DNA of 64,000 bases from Pantoea rwandensis (GTDB lineage: Bacteria > Pseudomonadota > Gammaproteobacteria > Enterobacterales > Enterobacteriaceae), in contig NZ_MLFR01000028.1 of the NCBI RefSeq assembly GCF_002095475.1, positions 21,173 to 85,172 of the forward strand, in the 5' to 3' direction. The translations under genes and the position numbers were made by a program. The notes under the pieces were generated by a model. The model was not told where the DNA came from, searched no databases, and was given only the letters and a program-made list of their open reading frames with translations. Below are positions 1 to 8,033 of the stretch, piece by piece; position 1 is the first letter of the stretch, and every line of letters starts with the position of its first letter.

Positions 1-101
1 ATTGTGAAGGAAAACACAGAGGCGTAACGCTCACCATGCTTGCCCGCTAAGCGTTTCCGGTCAGATGAAGGGCAACCCTACGACGAGAGCGCATGGTTGC
101 T

Positions 102-124
102 GTAGGGTGTGCATTTACCGCACC
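102..124 (+). repeat. REP-like palindrome (degenerate copy) at the yghX 3' end
   Basis: A GTAG tetranucleotide (102-105) is followed by an imperfect hairpin, GGTGTG/CGCACC with one G-T wobble, around the core CATTTAC. It abuts the yghX stop codon at 126-128. The shape matches the better-preserved palindromes at 19.2 kb and 41.4 kb. The rest of 1-125 holds nothing else I can recognise. Confidence 0.5.
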
Positions 125-125
125 A

Positions 126-1016
126 TTAAGCGTGCAGATACTTCTCAAACCACCCCAATGTCCGACTCCATGCCAGTTCGGCTGCCGCTTTGTCGTAACG
201 TGGCGTCGAATCGTTGTGGAACCCATGATTCACGCCAGGATAGATATAAGCTTCATAGGTTTTATGATTGGCCTTCAGCGCCTCTTCATAGGCGGGCCAG
301 CCTTCGTTGATGCCTTTATCTAACGCGGCGTAGTGCAGCAGTAGCGGGGCGTTAATGCGCGGTACATCTTCCGCTTTAGGCTGACGACCATAAAAGGGCA
401 CCGCACATGCCAACTCAGGGAATGCCACCGCTGCGGCGTTTGCCACACCACCGCCGTAACAGAACCCGGTGATGCCGACTTTGCCGGTGCCATCTTCGTG
501 ATGCATCAGAAAATCGACTGCGGCGAAAAAGTCGTTCATCAATTTTGCCGGATCGACTTTGGCCTGCATGGCCTTGCCCTCTTCATCGTTCCCCGGATAC
601 CCGCCCAGTGAACTCAGGCCATCAGGTGCCAGCGCGATATAGCCCGCTTTTGCCACGCGGCGTGCCACATCTTCAATATAAGGATTCAACCCGCGATTCT
701 CATGTACCACCACCACGGCCCCCACTTTGCCAATGGCATTTGCCGGGCGCACCAGATAGCCACGCACTTCACCATGTCCCTGAGGAGAGGGATAGTGAAT
801 ATATTCGGGTTTGATGGTGGGGTCAGTGAACTCAACTTGCTGGGCGAGCGCATAGTTGGGGCTCATGGCTGTCAATAAGGTGGCGCCGGTCATCCCGGCA
901 ATGGTGAACTTGGCGGCCAGCGTAATGAACTCACGTTTGCTGATCTTGCCGTGCGCATAGTAGTCGTATAACTCAAGCAGTTCTTGGGGAAAATCTTGTG
1001 CGGTAAGACGGGTCAT
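126..1016 (-). CDS. yghX: Dienelactone hydrolase family protein (YghX-like)
   Basis: An alpha/beta hydrolase of the dienelactone hydrolase family, 296 aa. The catalytic triad is readable: Cys186 in the nucleophile elbow GFCYGGG, Asp233 in HYAALD and His264 in GVNHGFH. The N-terminus (about residues 26-58) has a KREF motif followed by a hydrophobic stretch and ALAQ, resembling a weak Tat-type leader as in YghX relatives, but with KR instead of RR, so export is uncertain. The ATG at 1016 is chosen because AGGAGAGG lies just upstream; the longer reading frame to 1085 has no such site. The substrate is unknown; true dienelactone is not implied. It is transcribed divergently from the oxidase operon. 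Confidence 0.85.
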   Translation of the reverse strand: MTRLTAQDFPQELLELYDYYAHGKISKREFITLAAKFTIAGMTGATLLTAMSPNYALAQQVEFTDPTIKPEYIHYPSPQGHGEVRGYLVRPANAIGKVGAVVVVHENRGLNPYIEDVARRVAKAGYIALAPDGLSSLGGYPGNDEEGKAMQAKVDPAKLMNDFFAAVDFLMHHEDGTGKVGITGFCYGGGVANAAAVAFPELACAVPFYGRQPKAEDVPRINAPLLLHYAALDKGINEGWPAYEEALKANHKTYEAYIYPGVNHGFHNDSTPRYDKAAAELAWSRTLGWFEKYLHA

Positions 1017-1575
1017 AACCTCTCCTTCGCTGATTAACCGTTTGCTTTGCCGCTTTAAAAAAGCACAGTCTGTTAATGCTTGCAAACCCTATGCCGCAAA
1101 CCGTTAACGCGCAGAGGTGTTAGAGGGTTATTTTCTTGCTTCGACAATACATTCTTTCTTTTTAAATGGCTTATCTTTTATTTAACAGTGAGTTCCATGA
1201 TGGGGGAATTACGATTTTTTTGTGGGTTTAGAGAGGCGCTAAATATCCCGATTGCGCTGTGTATTTAGCGATAATTAATCAATGGTGTTATCTGGTAATT
1301 CAGTCAGTAACCGCTACTATTAATAACATTATTGTCACAATGAATGAAGGCGTTTAACCTTAAGTCTTTTATTTTAAACAGGTTGTTTGTGCATCGGAAA
1401 ATGATCCACATCAAGCACTGTTATAGTTTAAATGACTCCCACTGTTTATTTTCGTTCACAGCGCTTCCTTTTACATTAATGCGACATTTCATTCGGGTTC
1501 GCGAACGTTATTGCGACCATCTGTTTGTTAATTATAAGTAAAAATTCGATGCAATTCGTGGCAATGAGGAAAGCA
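1017..1575. other. Divergent intergenic region between yghX and cioA
   Basis: About 560 bp of AT-rich DNA between two divergent genes. It must hold both promoters. I see AT-rich stretches around 1270-1350 and 1500-1550 suitable for -10 elements, but no operator I can name with confidence and no convincing small ORF. Confidence 0.4.
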
Positions 1576-2991
1576 ATGTTTGGATTAGATGCCTTTCATC
1601 TGGCAAGGATACAGTTCGCCTTCACTGTGTCTTTCCATATTATCTTCCCAGCGATTACCATCGGTCTCGCCAGTTTCCTGGCGGTGCTCGAGGGGATGTG
1701 GCTAAAAACCCGTAACGAGACCTATCGCGATCTCTATCACTTCTGGTCCAAAGCCTTTGCTGTCAATTTCGGCATGGGCGTGGTTTCCGGGCTGGTGATG
1801 GCCTACCAGTTTGGTACCAACTGGAGCGGTTTCTCACAGTTTGCCGGCAGTATTACCGGGCCGCTGCTCACTTATGAAGTGTTGACTGCCTTCTTCCTCG
1901 AAGCCGGTTTCCTCGGAGTGATGCTGTTTGGCTGGAACCGCGTAGGCCCTGGTCTGCACTTCTTCGCCACCTGCATGGTGGCACTTGGCACCATCTTCTC
2001 AACCTTCTGGATTCTGGCTTCCAACAGCTGGATGCACACTCCGCAGGGTTACCTCATCGAGAATGGCGTGGTGGTCCCGCAGGACTGGTTTAAAATTATC
2101 TTCAACCCGTCATTCCCGTTCCGCCTACTGCATATGTCCACCGCTGCCTTCCTCGCCAGCGCTTTCTTTGTGGGTGCCTCTGCCGCCTGGCATTTGCTGC
2201 GGGGGAATGACAATCCTGCGGTGCGTAAGATGTTCTCCATGGCACTGTGGATGGCCTTAATTGTCTCCCCCATTCAGGCATTTCTCGGGGATGCGCACGG
2301 CCTGAACACCCTGGAATATCAGCCAGCCAAAATTGCGGCAATTGAAGGGCACTGGGAAAACAAACCGGGTGAACCCACGCCGTTGATCCTTTTCGGCGTG
2401 CCGGATATGGAGCAGGAGCGCACCAAATATGCGCTGGAGATTCCTTACCTCGGCAGCCTGATTCTGACGCACAGTTTGAAAAAACAGATCCCAGCCCTGA
2501 AGACCTTCCCGAAAGAAGATCGTCCAAACTCCACCGTGATTTTCTGGTCGTTCCGCGTGATGGTGGCGCTTGGCCTGTTAATGATCGGTATGGGCGTGAT
2601 CAGTCTGTGGCTACGCGTGAAGAAACGTTTGTATCAGTCGCGACCCTTCCTGTGGTTCTGCCTGTTGATGGGGCCATCTGGACTGATTGCGATTCTTGCA
2701 GGCTGGATTACCACTGAAATGGGACGTCAACCTTGGGTGGTCTATGGCGTGCAGCGGACGATTGATGCGGTTTCCTCGCATGGCAGTCTGCATATGAGTA
2801 TCAGCCTGCTGGCGTTCATCCTGGTTTACTGCTCGGTGTTCGGCGTCGGTTATCACTACATGATGCGTCTTATCAAAGAAGGCCCGGTGACGGGGGAAGG
2901 GAAGGAAGTGGCGCACGGTGGCCCGGGCGAACATCACACCCCGGCACGTCCGCTGTCGGCGGCCAATACCCATAAGCGCGGGGAGCACTGA
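1576..2991 (+). CDS. cioA: Cytochrome bd-type quinol oxidase subunit I, cyanide-insensitive (CioA) type
   Basis: Subunit I of a bd-family quinol oxidase in the inner membrane, which oxidises quinol and reduces oxygen to water. At 471 aa it is shorter than E. coli CydA (about 522 aa), as expected for the short-Q-loop CioA group. Visible landmarks are HLARIQFAF with His21 in FTVSFH, equivalent to the CydA b595/d ligand; a conserved histidine in LLHMSTAAF; and the GRQPW signature at residues 383-387. The start at 1576 (MFGLDAF) has AGGA seven bases upstream and matches family N-termini better than the in-frame ATG at 1564. The C-terminus ends in a His-rich hydrophilic tail. It is followed two bases later by subunit II. 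Confidence 0.93.
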   Translation: MFGLDAFHLARIQFAFTVSFHIIFPAITIGLASFLAVLEGMWLKTRNETYRDLYHFWSKAFAVNFGMGVVSGLVMAYQFGTNWSGFSQFAGSITGPLLTYEVLTAFFLEAGFLGVMLFGWNRVGPGLHFFATCMVALGTIFSTFWILASNSWMHTPQGYLIENGVVVPQDWFKIIFNPSFPFRLLHMSTAAFLASAFFVGASAAWHLLRGNDNPAVRKMFSMALWMALIVSPIQAFLGDAHGLNTLEYQPAKIAAIEGHWENKPGEPTPLILFGVPDMEQERTKYALEIPYLGSLILTHSLKKQIPALKTFPKEDRPNSTVIFWSFRVMVALGLLMIGMGVISLWLRVKKRLYQSRPFLWFCLLMGPSGLIAILAGWITTEMGRQPWVVYGVQRTIDAVSSHGSLHMSISLLAFILVYCSVFGVGYHYMMRLIKEGPVTGEGKEVAHGGPGEHHTPARPLSAANTHKRGEH

Positions 2992-2993
2992 TT

Positions 2994-3998
2994 ATGGTCG
3001 ACTTTTCTATTATCTGGTTTGCCATCATCGTGTTTGGCACCCTGATGTACATCGTGATGGATGGCTTTGATCTTGGTATTGGTCTGCTGCTGCCGTTCAA
3101 CAAAGATCCGATTGAGCGCGACATGATGGTGAACACCGTTGCACCGGTGTGGGACGGTAATGAAACCTGGCTGGTGCTGGGGGGGGCAGCGCTATATGGC
3201 GCATTCCCGCTGGCCTATTCGGTGCTGCTGGATGCATTGTCTATTCCATTGACGGCGATGTTGATTGGCCTGATTTTCCGAGGCGTCGCCTTTGAGTTTC
3301 GCTTCAAGGCAACCGAAGAGCATCGTCCATTTTGGGATAAATCGTTTATTGCAGGATCGCTGCTGGCCACCTTTAGCCAAGGCGTCGCGGTGGGTGCCAT
3401 TCTCAATGGTTTCCCGGTTTCAGGTCGCGAGTACGTCGGATCATCCATGAGCTGGCTGGCACCGTTCCCGCTGTTCTGTGGTGTGGGGTTGGTGATCGCC
3501 TATGCATTACTGGGCTGTACCTGGCTGATTATGAAAACGGAACATGACCTGCACCGTAAGATGTCGGCCTTGGCCACGCCGCTAACGCTGACTCTGCTGC
3601 TGGTGGTAGGGATGATCAGTATCTGGACACCCATCACGCACGCAGATATTGCCCAGCGCTGGTTCTCGCGTCCTAACCTGTTCTGGTTCATGCCGGTTCC
3701 GCTGTTGGTGCTGCTGTGTTCGTGGGGGATTGTGCGTGCCATCAAACGTGAAGCACATTACTCACCGTTCCTTCTGACGCTGGCGCTGATTTTCCTCGGC
3801 TTCTCCGGTCTGGGCATCAGCATCTGGCCGAATATCATACCGCCGTCAATCACCATCTGGCAGGCCGCGTCTCCGGCCAGCAGTCAGGCGTTTATGTTGG
3901 TGGGCGGTTTACTGATTATCCCGGTAATTCTGGGTTACACCTTCTGGAGTTACTACGTGTTCCGCGGAAAAATCAAAGCCGACGAGGGGTACCATTGA
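2994..3998 (+). CDS. cioB: Cytochrome bd-type quinol oxidase subunit II (CioB/CydB)
   Basis: Subunit II of the same bd-type oxidase, 334 aa, a polytopic membrane protein. The N-terminus has the family pattern DGFDLGIG, followed by PVWDGNETWLVLGG. It pairs with subunit I, two bases upstream, so translation is probably coupled. The bd complex is made of these two core subunits plus, in many bacteria, a small accessory peptide, which is supplied here by the next ORF. Length and hydrophobic segment layout are normal for the family. Confidence 0.93.
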   Translation: MVDFSIIWFAIIVFGTLMYIVMDGFDLGIGLLLPFNKDPIERDMMVNTVAPVWDGNETWLVLGGAALYGAFPLAYSVLLDALSIPLTAMLIGLIFRGVAFEFRFKATEEHRPFWDKSFIAGSLLATFSQGVAVGAILNGFPVSGREYVGSSMSWLAPFPLFCGVGLVIAYALLGCTWLIMKTEHDLHRKMSALATPLTLTLLLVVGMISIWTPITHADIAQRWFSRPNLFWFMPVPLLVLLCSWGIVRAIKREAHYSPFLLTLALIFLGFSGLGISIWPNIIPPSITIWQAASPASSQAFMLVGGLLIIPVILGYTFWSYYVFRGKIKADEGYH

Positions 3999-3999
3999 T

Positions 4000-4164
4000 A
4001 TGCCAATCGAAGTCAGCAAGATGAAAGACACGGTAACGCCCGCACCATGGTGGAAGCGGGTAATGTGGCTGGTGATCATCTATGGCGCAAGTGTGCTGGC
4101 ACTCGCTGGAGTGGCATCACTGTTTCGTATGATGATGAACGCGGCAGGCATGCATACGCACTGA
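4000..4164 (+). CDS. Small membrane protein of the DUF2474 type, third gene of the cio operon
   Basis: A 54-aa ORF starts one base after the cioB stop codon. It begins MPIEVSKMKDTV, then PAPWWKRVMWLVIIYGASV leads into one membrane segment (about residues 19-44), ending in a short Met/His-rich tail (MMMNAAGMHTH). The WWKR entry and single helix match the DUF2474 family, which commonly follows cioAB genes and is thought to be the counterpart of the small CydX/CydS subunits. Assignment rests on position plus this motif; function in complex stability is inferred. Confidence 0.8.
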   Translation: MPIEVSKMKDTVTPAPWWKRVMWLVIIYGASVLALAGVASLFRMMMNAAGMHTH

Positions 4165-4419
4165 GTGTGCGGAGTAACACGTTTCGCAACAGTGTGCGCC
4201 CCGTTACAAAATTCGCGTGAAGGTCGCGGGTATTAGCGACCTTATTCACATTATCGCAGCGTGAAAATTGACCTGAAAACGTTAGTAACCTAAGCAATTA
4301 ATGCTTTTCCCGCCTCGCTGCCTTTACTCTTCCTTACGTTAGTAATACGTTTTTGTTATATTTATGTGACTAATCGCGCAAATTCATTACCTTCACATTC
4401 ATCACTCGATTAAAAAATC

Positions 4420-5286
4420 ATGCTCAGCCTGAATCTTAAGAAACAGTACATCAACGATCTGGTGGACTGGATAGAGGCGAATCTGACCGACGAGCTTAAT
4501 ATCGATCTGATTACCCTGAAATCTGGTTACTCCAAGTGGCACATGCAACGCATGTTCAAAGAGATGACCGGCCAGACACTGGCGTCTTATACGCGCAAAC
4601 GTCGGTTGACCATGTCCGCGATGGCGCTCCGTTTGACCAGTATGCCGCTCATCGATATTGCGGTGCGCTTTGGCTTCGATAATCAGCAGAATTTCACTCG
4701 GGTGTTCAAAAGTCACTTTTCCATGACGCCGGGTGCCTATCGCCGCATCCCGGAAATGCTGATGAAGGATTTCCACAGCCGCATCTCCACGCAGCGCTCT
4801 TGGGTCAATGCGCGTCTAGCGGAGAAGCCCGAGCTGCAATTATGCGGTGAAGTTATTGAGTGGGAATGCCGCTTTGGTGAATATATCGATCACCATAACG
4901 ACGTTGTGGCGCAGCATACGCGCGATTTTATCGCCTTTGCGGGTAAGCATGTTAGCCGCGGTTGGCTGGGATTCCAGTTCAGTCCGGGCGTCAACTCTGC
5001 CGATCAGCAGCACATTAGCTTGTTCCAGGCACTGGAAAGCCAGTATGCCGATGTTCTGCCGCGCAACGTGCAGAACTGGACCGGTGAAAGCGGTCTCTAT
5101 GCGGAGATTGACTGGCATGGTACGCCGGAAGAGATCAACGCCTTCACGGCTGAGATTTATTATAACCATCTGCCCGCCTTGGGCGTGGCGCGCCGTCCAG
5201 GCAAAGACCTGCTCAAACTGGACCTGAAATACAGCACCCCGGATCTGCTACAGGGTACTTTTTATATTCCGGTCTCAACCTGCTAA
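4420..5286 (+). CDS. AraC-family regulator with Rob-like architecture
   Basis: A 288-aa transcription regulator. The N-terminal part (about 8-110) is an AraC/XylS DNA-binding domain with two helix-turn-helices: SGYSKWHMQRMFKEMTG is nearly identical to the Rob/SoxS/MarA recognition region, and DNQQNFTRVFKSHFSMTP is the second. The C-terminal half (about 125-288) matches the GyrI-like ligand-binding layout of Rob (289 aa in E. coli), though it is poorly conserved in sequence. It may be Rob-like or a paralogue controlling efflux or stress genes; its target is unknown. It is separated from the cio operon by about 255 bp and followed by its own terminator. Confidence 0.85.
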   Translation: MLSLNLKKQYINDLVDWIEANLTDELNIDLITLKSGYSKWHMQRMFKEMTGQTLASYTRKRRLTMSAMALRLTSMPLIDIAVRFGFDNQQNFTRVFKSHFSMTPGAYRRIPEMLMKDFHSRISTQRSWVNARLAEKPELQLCGEVIEWECRFGEYIDHHNDVVAQHTRDFIAFAGKHVSRGWLGFQFSPGVNSADQQHISLFQALESQYADVLPRNVQNWTGESGLYAEIDWHGTPEEINAFTAEIYYNHLPALGVARRPGKDLLKLDLKYSTPDLLQGTFYIPVSTC

Positions 5287-5295
5287 TGCATAATT

Positions 5296-5330
5296 CGTGC
5301 GGTTAACTGTGACTAACCGCACGATTTTAT
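5296..5330 (+). terminator. Rho-independent terminator after the AraC-family gene
   Basis: A perfect 10-bp stem, CGTGCGGTTA (5296-5305) with TAACCGCACG (5314-5323), with an 8-base loop, followed by ATTTTAT. It lies nine bases after the regulator's stop codon. Confidence 0.8.
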
Positions 5331-5469
5331 AAAATATTCACCGTAACTGGCGTAAAATCCTTCATCGAAACCTGATTGGCCGCGTAAAACACCAGCCGCC
5401 TCACATCAGGCTGGATAATCACCTGCATTCCTGGTCCATTCCGGGCCGTAAAAGTGAAAAGAAAAAATT

Positions 5470-5679
5470 ATGCGACTTCTACCGTTGTTCCTATCGACAG
5501 CGCTTGTAGCGTTTTCCTCGCTGGCAAGTGCACAGATGGCTGAGCCATTCACACCGCCAGGCGGGCTGCATCCACATCAGCAACATTGCCAGCAGCACGA
5601 AATTGTCGGTGATAATCCACTGCCGCAACACTCTCAGGATGACAACAGTTTCGTTAACTGCGCCAACCATCAAGCCTGA
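5470..5679 (+). CDS. Small secreted His-rich protein of unknown function
   Basis: A 69-aa ORF with a convincing Sec signal peptide: MRLLPLF, a hydrophobic core to about residue 18, then SLASA with likely cleavage before QMAEP. The mature peptide (about 47 aa) is rich in His and Gln (HPHQQHCQQHE) and has two Cys that could form one disulfide or, with the histidines, bind metal. I do not recognise the family. The ribosome site is only A/G-rich, so expression is less certain. It stands alone between the AraC-family gene and the iron cluster. Confidence 0.5.
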   Translation: MRLLPLFLSTALVAFSSLASAQMAEPFTPPGGLHPHQQHCQQHEIVGDNPLPQHSQDDNSFVNCANHQA

Positions 5680-5727
5680 TTTCTACCCGCTTTAAACACC
5701 ATACTTCGCTCCCACGCCGCACACTTT

Positions 5728-5749
5728 GTTGCGGCGCGATTGATCGCGC
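5728..5749 (+). repeat. REP-like palindrome, GCGCGAT subtype (degenerate)
   Basis: GTTG followed by CGGCGCGAT-TG-ATCGCGC. It is the same shape as the copies at 29625-29648 and 37082-37106, with a changed foot (GTTG instead of GTAG) and a TG centre. Confidence 0.5.
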
Positions 5750-5895
5750 TTCTCTAAAGCAATGACGTTACTAACTTGTGCGCAATACATTGTGCCGCTT
5801 CGTCGCGCGTGCTCAGACTGATCTCCATCCACTTCTCCCAATAGCATTTTTCGGCATTGCGCTTAAGATATATCATAACTATTCTACGCAGGTCA

Positions 5896-5914
5896 GATGA
5901 GAATGATTTTCGAT
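5896..5914. promoter_or_regulatory. Fur-box-like site upstream of the GlcG/SDR/yqjH cluster
   Basis: TGAGAATGATTTTCG (5898-5912) matches the Fur 7-1-7 pattern TGATAATnATTATCA at most positions, with changes in the fourth, eleventh and last bases. It lies about 50 bp before the first gene of a cluster that includes a ferric-chelate reductase, which supports iron control. Strength is uncertain. Confidence 0.5.
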
Positions 5915-5963
5915 AACGTTTGATTCATGCGCGGGCTTCTGACGTCCGGTACGGGGCAAAATT

Positions 5964-6407
5964 ATGGATAAACAATCAGCATTGGCCGGCAGTGCGCTGG
6001 CAAACTCTTATCACTCCATTTCATTGGCAGCAGCGCGTGTGGTGATCAATGCCGCATTCGAGGCTGCCGCTGAGTTTGGCTGGCATATCAGCGTGGCAGT
6101 GGTGGATCGTGCGGGCGAAGTCGTGAGTCTGGATCGCAGCGACAAGGCCATCGGCATCAGTCCCACCGTTGCATTGGGTAAGGCGCGTACTGCGGCATTG
6201 CTGCGCGCGCCATCGAAGGAGTTTGAGACCTTTATTAATGCAGGCAGCCCCAGTTTTCTTGCCACGCCCGGCGTGACGCCACTGGAAGGCGGTATTCCAC
6301 TCTGGCTGAACGGCGAAGTCGTGGGAGCGGTCGGCGTGAGCGGGGCGCATGGTGCCAACGACTCACAGGTTGCGGAATTGGCCGCTGAAGCGCTGGCGGT
6401 ATTGTAA
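5964..6407 (+). CDS. GlcG/HbpS-family (haem-binding-like) small protein
   Basis: A 147-aa protein of the GlcG/HbpS fold (PF03928 type). The characteristic pattern SVAVVDRAGEVVSLDRSDKA, then KARTAALL, and the C-terminal PLWLNGEVVGAVGVSGA are all readable. Relatives include GlcG of the glycolate locus and HbpS, which binds haem and responds to iron or redox stress; the biochemical role of most members is unknown. It is first in a same-strand cluster with an SDR protein (10 bp downstream) and yqjH, behind a Fur-box-like site, so a role linked to iron or haem is inferred. Confidence 0.75.
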   Translation: MDKQSALAGSALANSYHSISLAAARVVINAAFEAAAEFGWHISVAVVDRAGEVVSLDRSDKAIGISPTVALGKARTAALLRAPSKEFETFINAGSPSFLATPGVTPLEGGIPLWLNGEVVGAVGVSGAHGANDSQVAELAAEALAVL

Positions 6408-6417
6408 GGACACAAAA

Positions 6418-7143
6418 ATGGCAAGTTTGCAGAATAAGCATCTGGTGGTATTTGGCGGCAGCTCCGGCATTGGACTGGAGGTGGCGCAACAAGCGGCAGC
6501 GCTTGGCGCCGACCTTACGCTGGTGGGGCGTAATGAAGAGCGACTGCAACAGGCGCAGTCTCTGCTACTGGAGCAGGGCACGAACGTGTCGCGCGTGGTG
6601 GTAGATGCGCACGACCACGTTGCATTGCGTGAAGCCTTTGAGCAGATCCAACCCTTCGACCACCTGGTTTCGATGGTGGGTGATGCCATGGGGGGCGGTT
6701 TTCTCAATGCTGACATGTCGCTGATTGAGAAGGTCATCCACTCCAAATTTCTGACGAATGTATTAATTGGCAAACTGGCGGCAGAGAAGATCCGTGTAGG
6801 GGGATCGATAACCTATACGGCGGGCACAGGTGGCCGAGCGCAGAATGCCTGTGCCAGCTATGTCGGCAATCAGGGCATCGTTTCGCTAGCACAAGGTTTG
6901 GCAGCGGAACTGGCACCGAAAGCGCGGGTAAACTGCGTCGCACCGACCTGGACCGTCACGCCATTCTGGCGACATCAAGCTGAAGAGCAGGTAGATCAAA
7001 CGCGCCAGCACTTCGCTGAGATTATCCCGCTGAAACGCACTGCAGAGATTGATGAGCTCGCCAGCGCCTACCTCTTTCTTATGCAAAACGACTTTATCAC
7101 TGGACAACAAATTGCAGTGGACGGCGGCATTATGCTGGGCTGA
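6418..7143 (+). CDS. SDR-family protein with degenerate YxxxK motif
   Basis: A 241-aa Rossmann-fold protein of the short-chain dehydrogenase/reductase family. The NAD(P)-binding glycine motif is GGSSGIG (about residues 12-18) and the C-terminal DGGIMLG is typical. The start at 6418 has AAGGA upstream and follows the previous stop by 10 bases. The expected Tyr-x-x-x-Lys active site reads YVGNQ, so the lysine is missing, and the usual serine context is SITYTAGTGG. It may still bind a cofactor but is unlikely to be a classical reductase. It sits between the GlcG-like gene and yqjH, 17 bases before the latter. Confidence 0.8.
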   Translation: MASLQNKHLVVFGGSSGIGLEVAQQAAALGADLTLVGRNEERLQQAQSLLLEQGTNVSRVVVDAHDHVALREAFEQIQPFDHLVSMVGDAMGGGFLNADMSLIEKVIHSKFLTNVLIGKLAAEKIRVGGSITYTAGTGGRAQNACASYVGNQGIVSLAQGLAAELAPKARVNCVAPTWTVTPFWRHQAEEQVDQTRQHFAEIIPLKRTAEIDELASAYLFLMQNDFITGQQIAVDGGIMLG

Positions 7144-7160
7144 TCCACAGGAGATGACAC

Positions 7161-7943
7161 TTGCGAACTACCACTAACGAACGCGCGCCGAAGCGTGTAC
7201 GCAATGAACTGCGTTTTCGTCACATCACCGTGGCGAATAAAACCTTAATCGCTGGCGTTTTCTGGCGTATCGAATTTACTGGCAGCGATCTGGCTGGGTT
7301 TAATTCACCGTCATTTGACGATCACATCAAAGTGTTTTTCCCGGAGCAGGCTGGCAGTGCCTTGGCTTTGCCACAGATGACTGAAGAAGGGATCGTCTGG
7401 CCGGGCGGCGTACGCCCAGCCGCACGTGATTACTCCCCGCTGGCGTTCAACGGCACCGATTCACTGACGCTCGACTTCTATATCCATGATGGCGGCGTCG
7501 CCAGCAGTTGGGCCAATGATGCCAAGCCGGGTGACCAAATCGCGATGGGCGGCCCGCGTGGCTCGTGCGTCGTGCCGGTTGATTATGCTTGCCAGATTTA
7601 CGTGTGTGATGAAACCGGGTTGCCTGCTTTCAAGCGTCGTTATGCGGAGATGCAAGCCCAGCAGATCCATCTGCTGGCGTATGCTGATGAAAACACCGGA
7701 CGTGATTACCTGGGTGATTTACCCAATGTCCAGGTGACATGGCTGGGTAGCGGTACGATGCAGGCCGATAACCTGGGTCCGCTGATTGCGCAGCTGGATA
7801 AGATTTCACTGCCTGTCGAAGAATATTTTATCTGGCTGACCGGTGAAGGTGAGGCGGTCAAACTGCTGAGTGATTACTTTACCCAACGTCGTGGTGCTGA
7901 TACTGACTTTGTGCGCGCCGTTGCCTACTGGCATCAGAAATAA
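7161..7943 (+). CDS. yqjH: NADPH-dependent ferric-chelate reductase (YqjH, siderophore-interacting protein)
   Basis: A cytoplasmic flavoprotein, 260 aa, that reduces ferric iron in siderophore or other chelates using NADPH and FAD. It aligns well with E. coli YqjH as I recall it: RVRNELRFRHITV near the start, SFDDHIKVFFP, TEEGIVWPGG, the FAD-binding RDYSPL, FIHDGGVASSWA, GGPRGS, and the C-terminal EEYFIWLTGEGE with VRAVAYWHQK. The start is a TTG at 7161 with AGGAG eight bases upstream; the nearby ATG at 7154 opens only a seven-codon frame. It is last in the GlcG/SDR cluster and is followed by its likely repressor yqjI in the same direction, whereas E. coli has the pair divergent. Confidence 0.92.
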   Translation: MRTTTNERAPKRVRNELRFRHITVANKTLIAGVFWRIEFTGSDLAGFNSPSFDDHIKVFFPEQAGSALALPQMTEEGIVWPGGVRPAARDYSPLAFNGTDSLTLDFYIHDGGVASSWANDAKPGDQIAMGGPRGSCVVPVDYACQIYVCDETGLPAFKRRYAEMQAQQIHLLAYADENTGRDYLGDLPNVQVTWLGSGTMQADNLGPLIAQLDKISLPVEEYFIWLTGEGEAVKLLSDYFTQRRGADTDFVRAVAYWHQK

Positions 7944-8033
7944 CTGACTTCACTGTCCCCGCTGCCGCCTGTGTTGAATTTTGCCAAGCGGCAGACTACT
8001 ATCAACCCCCCTTAATTGACCTCAGGGAAGGCA

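Larger units (their letters stand above)
5680..5963. other. Intergenic region upstream of the iron cluster
   Basis: A gene-free stretch of 284 bp. It holds a degenerate REP-like palindrome (5728-5749) and a Fur-box-like site (5896-5914), listed separately. The rest carries no ORF I can support. Confidence 0.5.

Noticed and set aside
5327..5428. Minus-strand 33-codon frame (MQVIIQPDVRRLV...) between the AraC gene and the small secreted protein
   Set aside because: The only possible ribosome site touches the ATG, there is a stop just upstream, and I know no homologue. Possibly a gene remnant, but not supportable.
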